Of a stretch of 5,259 nt of DNA, positions 1-5,259 are shown in pieces. The stretch's first letter is position 1; the number at the start of each line of letters is the position of its first letter. Source of the DNA: Armatimonadota bacterium (GTDB lineage: Bacteria; Armatimonadota; Zipacnadia; Zipacnadales; UBA11051); the NCBI GenBank assembly GCA_003542955.1, contig DPJP01000465.1, positions 27,538-32,796 of the forward strand, read 5' to 3'. Below the pieces are notes generated by a model, which was not told the origin of the DNA, did no database searches, and saw nothing but the letters and a program-made list of their open reading frames with translations. The translations under genes and the position numbers were made by a program.

Positions 1-588
1 CCATTGCTTGCGGAAGATGAGCATCAGCGAGTACATGGCGAGGAAGGTTGCGAGGCAGAAGACCGTCCACACGATCAGCGGAACGATCCACGGCCCCCAC
101 ACAATGGTCCCATCCGGGCTGCCCTCATACATCTGCTGCAGAGCCTGCATGTCCGTCGGCGCCAGCCAGGAGGGTATGTCCTTCTGAAGCAGCTCGTAGT
201 TGTTCTCGGGCGAGGCGAAGTAGAACGGCACAGTCAGTTGGGGGAGTAACTGCCGGACGACGCCGACCGATGACATGGATACGGCTATGCAGAGGAATGC
301 GTAAACGAGCAGCGACTGGTGGCGCGGGAAGTGAAACCGCCTCGGAAGACGGCTCAGAAACGGGCCCACCGCAGCCAGAATCAGCACCGTGGCGACGGCC
401 GGGATTACGGGCACGCTCTCATCGACCTGCACCCCGAGCGCGATGATGCCGGCCTGGCGTATCCAGATCAGGCTGATGCCCAGCATCACCATTGCCACGA
501 CGAAAGCGCGGCCCTGCAGGCCGTGCTCGGGTTCCACACTCATCGACATCTCGTCATCCGTCTGTGCTCGCTTTGTCTCTTGTGCCAT
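1..588 (-). CDS. Multi-pass membrane protein, DUF6785/DUF6784-like (C-terminus beyond left edge)
   Basis: This frame is open for 196 codons from an ATG at 588 to the left edge, with no stop, so only the N-terminal part is visible. After a charged cytoplasmic-looking start (residues 1-25) there are hydrophobic segments at about 28-50, 61-79, 92-111 and 165-192, which predict at least four membrane helices. The loop at 119-160 holds PFYFASPENNY (121-131) and DIPSWLAP (137-144). I recall this arrangement (PFY-ATPEN, then an IPDWL motif, then a WGPW-like helix start) from the DUF6785/DUF6784 proteins of Armatimonadota and Planctomycetota, large membrane proteins of unproven function that may resemble oligopeptide transporters. 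The start is supported by GAGGG at 598-602, nine bases upstream; Met14 and Met16 are alternative starts. It lies 97 bases behind the decarboxylase on the same strand and may be co-transcribed. Membrane location is strongly supported; family is from memory and transport is inference. Confidence 0.75.
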   Translation of the reverse strand, partial: MAQETKRAQTDDEMSMSVEPEHGLQGRAFVVAMVMLGISLIWIRQAGIIALGVQVDESVPVIPAVATVLILAAVGPFLSRLPRRFHFPRHQSLLVYAFLCIAVSMSSVGVVRQLLPQLTVPFYFASPENNYELLQKDIPSWLAPTDMQALQQMYEGSPDGTIVWGPWIVPLIVWTVFCLATFLAMYSLMLIFRKQW

Positions 589-616
589 TATGGCCAGCCC
601 TCACTCACTCGGCAAA

Positions 617-629
617 CCGTCTCAGACGG
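617..629. promoter_or_regulatory. Small dyad in the gap before the membrane-protein gene
   Basis: CCGTCT-C-AGACGG is a perfect 6+1+6 inverted repeat 28 bases upstream of the ATG at 588, within the 97-base gap. As RNA it could form only a short hairpin with a five-base-pair stem and no U-run, so it is not a convincing terminator. A minus-strand CATACT (631-636) lies just upstream and could be a weak -10, but the nearest -35-like TTGCAT (657-662) is 20 bases away, which is too far. It might be an operator or chance. Confidence 0.25.
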
Positions 630-685
630 GAGTATGCACCTATCACATTCGTCGCCATGCAAGCCGTTCCCTCCGCCGTCGCGTG

Positions 686-2293
686 CTAACGGCAGTGTTG
701 GCAGGGGGTGGGGAAGGTGTAGTCGCCGACCGCCTCGGCGATGTTGCGGCCGACCTGTCGGTAGGCGCCCTTGTTCAGTGACGTCAGGCAGATACGGGCA
801 GACTCCGCCTCACCGCCGAAGGCCGGCCCCGGCATGATGATCGTGCCTCGGCTGTGTGCGAGGTGCTCAAGGAAGCTCCACAGCGGCACCCTGGAGAACG
901 CCTCGGCACACCGAGGGCCCTGGTTGGCCGCGACTTCGTCAAGCGGCAGCAGGGCGCAGTAGTTACTGCGGCAGACGTCCGTGCAACTCTCGCGCTCCAT
1001 CCCGAGGCCGTCGTAAAGCGCCTCCATGCGCCCCCGCAACTCCGTGCGCACCCATCTGAAGTAGTGTCCGGCCTCATCCGGGGCAGCCAGTGGAAACAGC
1101 ATGCACAGGGCAAGCAACACCTGGGACGGTGTCGGCAGCCCCGCCATGTGCGAGAACGAGACATGCGAGCCGTCCATCACCAGCCGGTCATAGAAGCCGG
1201 GGCGGCGCCGCGGAGAGCGCGAAGCGTAGCGCGCGTCGACTTTCCTCGCACGCGCCGGCGACATCTGTAGCAGCCTCCTGTTGAGCGGCGAGGCGGTCGG
1301 TATCCACGCGACACCCAGGCGCGCTCCCACAAGTCCGAGGTCCTTTGATGGCGCGTAGAACGCGACCACATTACGCCATGCCCGTCTCAGTATGTTGTCG
1401 TAGCCTGTCTCGACGAAGTTCGCGTAGACATAGTCACAGAGGATCACAAGGTCCGGGTTGCGCTCGACTGCTTGCTCGATTCGGCTGAGTAGTCCGTCGT
1501 CGAGAGTCGTGTCGACCGGGTTACCGGGTGAGACGATGACCAGCAGCCGCAGGTCCGGGTCATCGAGCGCCGCGAGTGCCGACTCATCGGCCTCCCAGAG
1601 CTGCTCTCTGCGGCGCTGGATGGGAATGACCTCGCAACCGTACTGGTTCTCGAAGAGGTCCTTCATCGGTTCATACCAGGGCCACACCATGGCGACCTTG
1701 TCGCCGGGCCTGAGCAGCTCGTTGCGGGCCATGCAGGCAACGACGGCGCCGAACGTGCCTGTGGCGCCGTGCCCGAGGAAGAGGTCGAAGTCCTCGGGGG
1801 CCTGCTGAACGCCGAATGTCCTGGCCAGGAAGCGTGAGGCGATGGGAGGAAGAAAGTCCAGCGTCGCCGGCGACGGGTAGTAACCGGCCGTCATCGCCAG
1901 GGCGAAAGCCCCGATCGACTCCCCGATCCACCTGTCGGGGTAGACCTCCAGGTGCAGGTAGTCCCACACGCGTTCGACATACTCCATGCCCAGGCACAGG
2001 CTCTCTCGCAGGTCGCGGACCGAATCGGCGAAGCGCCGGAAATGTGCGGCGTGGTCAGTCGGCGGATCCGGTGCCAGCACGCGAACCGAGGGCAGGTCGT
2101 TCGGTCCCCCGTAGCAGTAGTCGGCGTAGAGCCCCAGTACGTGCCAGGCGCACTGGACGGTGCGCAGTTGCCAGTTCGGCCCCCCCCGCGAGGCATCAAG
2201 CAACGCGGCGTCGGGCCCGAGTACATCGCGGGCGTGCGCCACGAGCATGTCTTTGGCCGAGAACGGCGATATCCGAAGCGGGTCTGGTTCCAT
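686..2293 (-). CDS. aspD: AspD-like bifunctional aspartate aminotransferase / aspartate 4-decarboxylase
   Basis: A 535-residue fold-type I PLP enzyme. The family converts L-aspartate to L-alanine and CO2 and also transaminates; it is cytoplasmic, and the Pseudomonas enzyme is a dodecamer. The length matches the family's roughly 530 residues, longer than ordinary class I/II aminotransferases. Family landmarks appear in order: SPFSAKD (9-15), SRGGPNW (35-41, usually GRGNPNW), GYYPSP (137-142), glycine-rich cofactor loop GHGATGT (174-180), SPGNP (255-259, Asn258), DYVY (287-290, Asp287 and Tyr290), APSK with Schiff-base Lys317, Arg325 eight residues on, SHMAGLPTPSQV (381-392) and substrate-carboxylate Arg500. 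The ATG at 2293 has GGAG seven bases upstream (2301-2304). The frame stays open for 75 more codons, but that extension is not family-like and begins upstream of the predicted promoter. The chain ends in an unusual CQHC tail (531-534). The substitutions in conserved motifs leave substrate preference open; plain aminotransferase activity is the alternative. Confidence 0.82.
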   Translation of the reverse strand: MEPDPLRISPFSAKDMLVAHARDVLGPDAALLDASRGGPNWQLRTVQCAWHVLGLYADYCYGGPNDLPSVRVLAPDPPTDHAAHFRRFADSVRDLRESLCLGMEYVERVWDYLHLEVYPDRWIGESIGAFALAMTAGYYPSPATLDFLPPIASRFLARTFGVQQAPEDFDLFLGHGATGTFGAVVACMARNELLRPGDKVAMVWPWYEPMKDLFENQYGCEVIPIQRRREQLWEADESALAALDDPDLRLLVIVSPGNPVDTTLDDGLLSRIEQAVERNPDLVILCDYVYANFVETGYDNILRRAWRNVVAFYAPSKDLGLVGARLGVAWIPTASPLNRRLLQMSPARARKVDARYASRSPRRRPGFYDRLVMDGSHVSFSHMAGLPTPSQVLLALCMLFPLAAPDEAGHYFRWVRTELRGRMEALYDGLGMERESCTDVCRSNYCALLPLDEVAANQGPRCAEAFSRVPLWSFLEHLAHSRGTIIMPGPAFGGEAESARICLTSLNKGAYRQVGRNIAEAVGDYTFPTPCQHCR

Positions 2294-2320
2294 GATGCTG
2301 CTCCAGCGATGACAACACGC

Positions 2321-2368
2321 AAACACACAAGGGCTCCCGTATGCCCCGGGATGAGGAGCGGGGAGCCC
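2321..2368 (-). promoter_or_regulatory. Leader hairpin with U-rich tail, possible attenuator of aspD
   Basis: On the minus strand GGGCTCCC (2368-2361) and GGGAGCCC (2338-2331) form a perfect 8-bp stem around a 22-base loop, immediately followed by TTGTGTGTTT (2330-2321), seven T in ten. It lies between the predicted transcription start (near 2373) and the ribosome-binding site at 2304-2301. A competing pairing is possible: CCCCG (2363-2359) with CGGGG (2348-2344), which reuses bases of the main stem. This resembles an attenuator or a 5'-stabilising hairpin. I do not recognise a known riboswitch class, and the interrupted U-tract makes efficient termination doubtful. Confidence 0.4.
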
Positions 2369-2379
2369 AGTCAGGCACC

Positions 2380-2408
2380 ATATTAGCAGAACATGGGCGC
2401 GAAGACAA
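2380..2408 (-). promoter_or_regulatory. Predicted sigma-70-type extended -10 promoter of aspD
   Basis: Reading the minus strand, TTGTCT (2408-2403, 4/6 to consensus) is followed after exactly 17 bases by TAATAT (2385-2380, 4/6), with TGC directly before it, giving an extended -10 element. Transcription would start near 2373, leaving a leader of about 80 bases before the aspD ATG at 2293. This AT-rich patch stands out in the surrounding GC-rich sequence. It also supports the ATG at 2293, because the longer reading frame would begin upstream of the promoter. Confidence 0.55.
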
Positions 2409-2420
2409 TCGGCGCCCATG
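2392..2420. promoter_or_regulatory. Perfect 9-bp inverted repeat over the aspD -35 box, candidate operator
   Basis: CATGGGCGC (2392-2400) and GCGCCCATG (2412-2420) are exact reverse complements separated by 11 bases. The midpoint at 2406 falls inside the predicted -35 hexamer (2403-2408), and the left arm lies in the -35/-10 spacer. The arm centres are 20 bp apart, about two helical turns, as expected for a dimeric regulator bound to one face of DNA. Binding here would occlude RNA polymerase, so repression is the simplest reading. No regulator gene is visible in the window. Confidence 0.5.
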
Positions 2421-2678
2421 CGCACGGGGATGCTCGCGGCCCCTGCTGAGCCTCTCACCCGGGCTCCCGCATGGCAGACACCTCTGCTCTGGGCGCACCC
2501 GTCTTGACACGCCCGCAAGGCTCAGGCCGAGCGAGGACGCGGGTGTACCACGCAGGTGACGCGTTTGCGCGGGGCGAATAGTGCTGTATCCCGCCGGCGT
2601 GGACCGACCGTGGTCTCCGCAGGGATGGGAGCATTCCCCGGAAGCGGCGGAGGGGATGCGAAGGGAGCCCGGCTGCTC
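2421..2678. other. Non-coding remainder of the divergent intergenic region
   Basis: Together with the leader and operator this makes a 385-base gap between divergent genes. I see no tRNA, small gene or known riboswitch in it. A perfect -35-like TTGACA lies at 2504-2509 on the plus strand, but no -10-like sequence follows at a spacing of 15-19 bases. TGCTGTATC at 2582-2590 could be a poor extended -10 for the phosphoesterase gene. AGGGAG (2662-2667) is the likely ribosome-binding site for the GTG at 2679. The frame is open leftward to a GTG at 2556, but that stretch encodes an Arg/Gly-rich, non-conserved segment and is probably untranslated. Confidence 0.45.
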
Positions 2679-3416
2679 GTGCGCTACTGCGTCATCTCGG
2701 ACATACACGGCAACCTCGTGGCCCTCAAGCGCGTTCTTGAGGCCGCCGCGGAGGATGAGCCCGATGGCTACTTGTGCCTCGGCGATATCGTTGGGTATGG
2801 CGCCCGGCCCAACGAGTGCTGCGCGATTGTGCGCTCACTCCCCTGCTGCACGTGTGTGGCCGGCAACCACGACTACGCCGCGGTGCACTCGGGGAAGGAC
2901 CGCTGGTTCAACCTTCAGGCCCGCGAGTGCCTGCTCTGGACCCGGAACGAGCTTTCGGACGATAACCGCGGCTTTCTCGCCGAGTTGCCTCATCAGGCGA
3001 CTGTGAACGGTCTGCAGTTGTGCCACGGATCACTGGCCGACCCTGATCAGTATGTGACTACGCCGACGGCGGCACTGCCGTCCTTCGACCTGATGGAGAA
3101 GCCCATCTCGCTGTTTGGGCATACGCACTTCTCGGAGTGGTTCGAGCAGCACCTGCCGGGGCATCTTCCCGAGCATCGCGAGGCCCCTGGTGGCGGACGC
3201 CTGCAGGTGCAGAGCGGCTGGCGGTACATGATCAACCCCGGCGCCGTCGGCCAGCCTCGCGACGGCAACAGCCAGGCCGGCTTCGCCGTTATCGATACAT
3301 CGACGGGCGAGGTCACGCTCAGACGCGTCGGCTACGACATCGCGCTGACCCAGCGCGAGATCACCCAGGCGGGCCTGCCGGAGTTGATGGCCAAGCGGCT
3401 GCTGCTCGGGGTCTGA
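2679..3416 (+). CDS. Calcineurin-like metallophosphoesterase (COG0639/YfcE-like)
   Basis: A 245-residue cytoplasmic phosphoesterase of the binuclear-metal calcineurin-like superfamily. All metal-site motifs are present in order: DIH (Asp8, His10), GD (35-36), GNHD (62-65), CHGS with His116, and GHTH (147-150). NPGAVGQPRDG (186-196) near the C-terminus is typical of the ApaH/YfcE-like COG0639 group. Family members hydrolyse phosphomonoesters, phosphodiesters or dinucleoside polyphosphates; the substrate here cannot be read from sequence. I chose the GTG at 2679 because the first beta strand (YCVISDIHG) then starts at residue 3, as usual in the family, and AGGGAG lies 11 bases upstream, a slightly long spacing. 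An ATG at 2625 and a GTG at 2556 are in-frame alternatives giving an unconserved extension. Five cysteines cluster at 47-59, just before GNHD. There is no signal peptide. The BON gene follows 125 bases later on the same strand. Confidence 0.88.
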   Translation: MRYCVISDIHGNLVALKRVLEAAAEDEPDGYLCLGDIVGYGARPNECCAIVRSLPCCTCVAGNHDYAAVHSGKDRWFNLQARECLLWTRNELSDDNRGFLAELPHQATVNGLQLCHGSLADPDQYVTTPTAALPSFDLMEKPISLFGHTHFSEWFEQHLPGHLPEHREAPGGGRLQVQSGWRYMINPGAVGQPRDGNSQAGFAVIDTSTGEVTLRRVGYDIALTQREITQAGLPELMAKRLLLGV

Positions 3417-3430
3417 CACTGCGCAGTGTC
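3415..3430. repeat. Perfect 16-bp palindrome over the phosphoesterase stop codon
   Basis: GACACTGCGCAGTGTC is its own reverse complement and begins within the TGA stop (3414-3416). As RNA it could fold into a 6-bp stem with a GCGC loop. No U-run follows (the next bases are TCGGGAGG), so it is not a classical intrinsic terminator. It may cap the 3' end of the message, bind a protein, or be chance. Confidence 0.4.
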
Positions 3431-3528
3431 TCGGGAGGGCGGCGAGTAGACTGCGTGCAGACGGGGAAGACTGGTTGCTGACGTATACGTGGGTGTAGAC
3501 GCGGTGTTTCCGACTATGGACGATGGCC

Positions 3529-3534
3529 GGGAGG
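3529..3534 (+). promoter_or_regulatory. Strong Shine-Dalgarno of the BON gene
   Basis: GGGAGG sits seven bases before the ATG at 3542, the clearest ribosome-binding site in the window, and it fixes the start of this small gene. The rest of the gap (3431-3528) holds a 10-bp palindrome ACGTATACGT at 3481-3490 whose TATACG core could serve as a -10, but I find no matching -35. Read-through from the phosphoesterase gene is also possible. Confidence 0.6.
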
Positions 3535-3541
3535 AATCGCC

Positions 3542-3790
3542 ATGCCGCTGGAGGACAAGCAGACGAGGCGCCTGGTGGAGCGCGAAGTGGCCAAGCACCC
3601 CATCGACTCTAGCTTGATGACGGTGGCGGTCATCAACGGCGTCGCATACCTCGGGGGGCGTGCGGGGCCACTGCGGGGAGCCCTCGGGCGTGGGGTCGAC
3701 GTCAAGCGGGAGTTGGGGCTGATCGCCGAGGCCGTGTCTCAGCTTCGGGGCATCCAGGATGTCGTCAACGACGTACAACTCGGGCTCTAG
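3542..3790 (+). CDS. Small BON-domain protein
   Basis: An 82-residue protein that is almost entirely one BON domain (about residues 9-81). It shows the pattern of an N-terminal helix (RLVEREVAKHP), a first strand carrying VAVINGVAYLGG (28-39), a second helix (about 52-69), and a closing strand GIQDVVNDVQL (70-80), matching the family's 'G-V-x-V-x-N-x-L' ending. BON domains bind phospholipid or act as ligand-binding modules, commonly in envelope proteins. This one has no signal peptide, lipobox or membrane segment, so it is probably cytoplasmic, and its partner is unknown. The residues between the strand and second helix (GGRAGPLRGALGRG) are unusually rich in Gly and Arg. A strong Shine-Dalgarno supports the start. 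Its stop codon overlaps that of rqcH on the other strand. Confidence 0.8.
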   Translation: MPLEDKQTRRLVEREVAKHPIDSSLMTVAVINGVAYLGGRAGPLRGALGRGVDVKRELGLIAEAVSQLRGIQDVVNDVQLGL

Positions 3791-5259
3791 CCGCGGCTCG
3801 GTAGCGGCGTCGGCGCCACGTTGAGCGTCCGCTGCTGGGTGTAGTGGACGTAGCCGGGCGGCGTGCCCTTGATCCGCCGCACGTGCCTGGCTTGCGTGTA
3901 GTCGACGGCTACACGGGCATCACGGTATCGCTTCGAGAGCGAGGCTGCGTGTTGTGCCGCCGCCATGAGTACGTTGTCGGGCACCGTTCCGTCGGCGCCC
4001 TGTGAGCGGATCAGTACGTGTCCGCCGGGGGTGCGTTGCGCGTGGAGCCAGATGTCATCGGGACCTGCCGCGCGCAGCAGTCGGTCGTTCTGCAGGCCGG
4101 ACTTCCCCCATAGCACCGTATAGCCCTCGACAGATGCCTGCGGCAGTTGAGCCGTCGGTTCGCGTGTCTTCTCCCGGCGGTCTCGGCGCCGGAGGTAGCC
4201 CCCTGCGAGCAGTTCCTCCTCGATCAGCCGCAGGTCTTCAGTCTCCGACGAGCGCTCGATCTGGTCGGCGAGACCATCGAGGTACTCCATCTCGACTCGC
4301 GCGGCTGTGAGAAACAGCGTCACTCGTCTTTCGGTCTCCGAGAGCTTCCTGTATCGTGCGAAGTAGCGCTGTGCGTTGGCCTGGGGGGGCAGGGCCGGGT
4401 CCAGGGCGATGTGGAGGGTCGCCCCGTGATCGTGGGGGTCGGGCACCTCGGCCAGGCTTGCTCCCTTCGGTACCAGATGGCCGTAGGTGAGCAACGCCTC
4501 GGCCGTGCGCCGCACGGTACCCGCGTCGCGTGCTCTCTGCACGTACTCCTCGCGTTCGGCGATGCGTTTGCCGACCGTTGCGGAGGCCCGGTTCACGGCA
4601 TCCTGCAGCCTCCGGCGCAACTGGTCGATCTCCGTACCGTCCATCCCCGATGCGGCAACGCGTGCGACGGCGCCGTGGATGTCGGCCTGCGCCTGCGCCG
4701 TACACTCGGGCCTCGATTGCAGCCGCACCGGGTAGGCGAAGCACTCCCTGTCACAGGCATACAGCCAGCCGCGCGACGCCTCGGCTTCGGCCAGCAGGTC
4801 CGCAAACGCGGAGTGAAGCGCATCGAAGCTCTGCCCGCGCAGTTCACCTGACCTGACATCGGGGTCCACACCAGCGCGGCATAGCGCCTCCGCGCGGAAG
4901 ACGTCGCTCATGCCCTGGAATGTCTCGCGAAGCCACGTGCAGACGGGGGCATCGGCATCGAGCACGGTTGCCGCAATCTCCTCGGGCGACAGAGCGCTCG
5001 GGTGGTGTCTGCCAAAGGTGGGGGGGGGCACATACTGCTCCCCCGGGAGTATCTGTCGATAGCGGTTGCGGTCTCTGGTCACGTGTGTGACGGCCTCGAG
5101 GATGTTGTTGTCGGCGTCAGTGAGCAGCGCGTTGGAGAGGCGCCCCATCGTCTCGAGCACGAGCACGCATCGCGACTGTGGACCCAGTGCGCGGGCATTG
5201 GCGAAACTGATGCGGACGGCGCGGTCGAACCCGCGCTGCTCGACGTCGACGACTACCGC
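3787..5259 (-). CDS. rqcH: RqcH (Rqc2/NFACT homologue), N-terminus beyond right edge
   Basis: The frame is open to the right edge, giving 490 visible residues; compared with about 570 in Bacillus subtilis RqcH, roughly 90 N-terminal residues are missing. RqcH binds obstructed 50S subunits carrying peptidyl-tRNA and recruits alanyl-tRNA to add C-terminal alanine tails that mark the stalled chain for proteolysis. The visible part starts within NFACT-N: GFDR (10-13) matches the Asp97-Arg98 pair needed for tRNA handling in B. subtilis, followed by MGRLSN (38-43) and QILPG...PPP (69-80). A helical, coiled-coil-like middle (about 205-345) leads to NFACT-R (about 379-481) with GKSGLQND, DIWLHAQ (402-408), PGGHVLIRS and VDYTQARHV. 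A GTG near 5166 only marks the first in-window start-like codon and lies inside the conserved domain, so it is not the real start. The older name is fibronectin-binding protein A-like; the cytoplasmic quality-control role is better supported. Confidence 0.93.
   Translation of the reverse strand, partial: AVVVDVEQRGFDRAVRISFANARALGPQSRCVLVLETMGRLSNALLTDADNNILEAVTHVTRDRNRYRQILPGEQYVPPPTFGRHHPSALSPEEIAATVLDADAPVCTWLRETFQGMSDVFRAEALCRAGVDPDVRSGELRGQSFDALHSAFADLLAEAEASRGWLYACDRECFAYPVRLQSRPECTAQAQADIHGAVARVAASGMDGTEIDQLRRRLQDAVNRASATVGKRIAEREEYVQRARDAGTVRRTAEALLTYGHLVPKGASLAEVPDPHDHGATLHIALDPALPPQANAQRYFARYRKLSETERRVTLFLTAARVEMEYLDGLADQIERSSETEDLRLIEEELLAGGYLRRRDRREKTREPTAQLPQASVEGYTVLWGKSGLQNDRLLRAAGPDDIWLHAQRTPGGHVLIRSQGADGTVPDNVLMAAAQHAASLSKRYRDARVAVDYTQARHVRRIKGTPPGYVHYTQQRTLNVAPTPLPSRG

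Noticed and set aside
319..837. 172-codon plus-strand frame opposite the membrane protein and aspD end
   Set aside because: It crosses two real genes on the other strand and has low-complexity composition typical of a shadow frame.
1816..2295. 159-codon plus-strand frame opposite the start of aspD
   Set aside because: It is Arg/Pro/Ser-rich, has no domain or ribosome-binding site, and is antisense to the conserved AspD N-terminus.
2504..2509. Consensus -35 box TTGACA on the plus strand
   Set aside because: No -10-like sequence occurs 15-19 bases downstream, and the phosphoesterase start is about 170 bases away.
2294..2518. In-frame 75-codon N-terminal extension of the aspD reading frame
   Set aside because: The ATG at 2293 has a GGAG site at good spacing and begins just before the family's conserved SPF motif. 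The extension contains the predicted promoter and leader, and its sequence is not family-like.
2556..2678. In-frame N-terminal extension of the phosphoesterase
   Set aside because: It encodes an Arg/Gly-rich stretch with no domain, while the conserved fold begins right after the GTG at 2679.
3790..3808. GCCGC...GCGGC hairpin as a terminator for rqcH or the BON gene
   Set aside because: The stem is only five base pairs, there is no U-tract, and it lies inside the rqcH coding sequence.
4147..4851. 234-codon open frame on the plus strand inside rqcH
   Set aside because: It lies antisense to well-conserved RqcH sequence, has no recognisable domain, and long antisense frames are common in GC-rich DNA.

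Overview
The window is GC-rich bacterial DNA, densely coding, holding five protein genes and no recognisable RNA gene, CRISPR array or insertion sequence. The gene content (a DUF6785/DUF6784-type membrane protein, an AspD-type aspartate decarboxylase, a prokaryotic RqcH) would suit a high-GC environmental lineage such as Armatimonadota or Planctomycetota. That placement rests on remembered family distribution, not on a marker gene, so it is tentative.

Left part, minus strand: an aspartate 4-decarboxylase/aminotransferase-like PLP enzyme (686-2293) is followed 97 bases downstream by a multi-pass membrane protein (1-588) that runs off the left edge. In known bacteria AspD works with an aspartate:alanine antiporter, so a membrane protein directly behind this enzyme is suggestive, although it is not of the AspT family. 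Upstream of the enzyme lies the best regulatory region of the window: an extended -10 promoter (2380-2408), a perfect 9-bp inverted repeat centred on its -35 box (2392-2420), and a GC-rich leader hairpin followed by a U-rich stretch (2321-2368).

Right of this divergent region, on the plus strand, come a calcineurin-like metallophosphoesterase (2679-3416) and a small cytoplasmic BON-domain protein (3542-3790). A perfect 16-bp palindrome overlaps the stop codon of the phosphoesterase.

The right part, minus strand, is rqcH (3787-5259), the Rqc2/NFACT homologue of ribosome-associated quality control. About the first 90 residues lie beyond the window edge. It converges on the BON gene so tightly that the two stop codons share the four bases CTAG. 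The enzyme/membrane-protein pair is the only set with an apparent metabolic link. The phosphoesterase, BON protein and RqcH look like unrelated neighbours.
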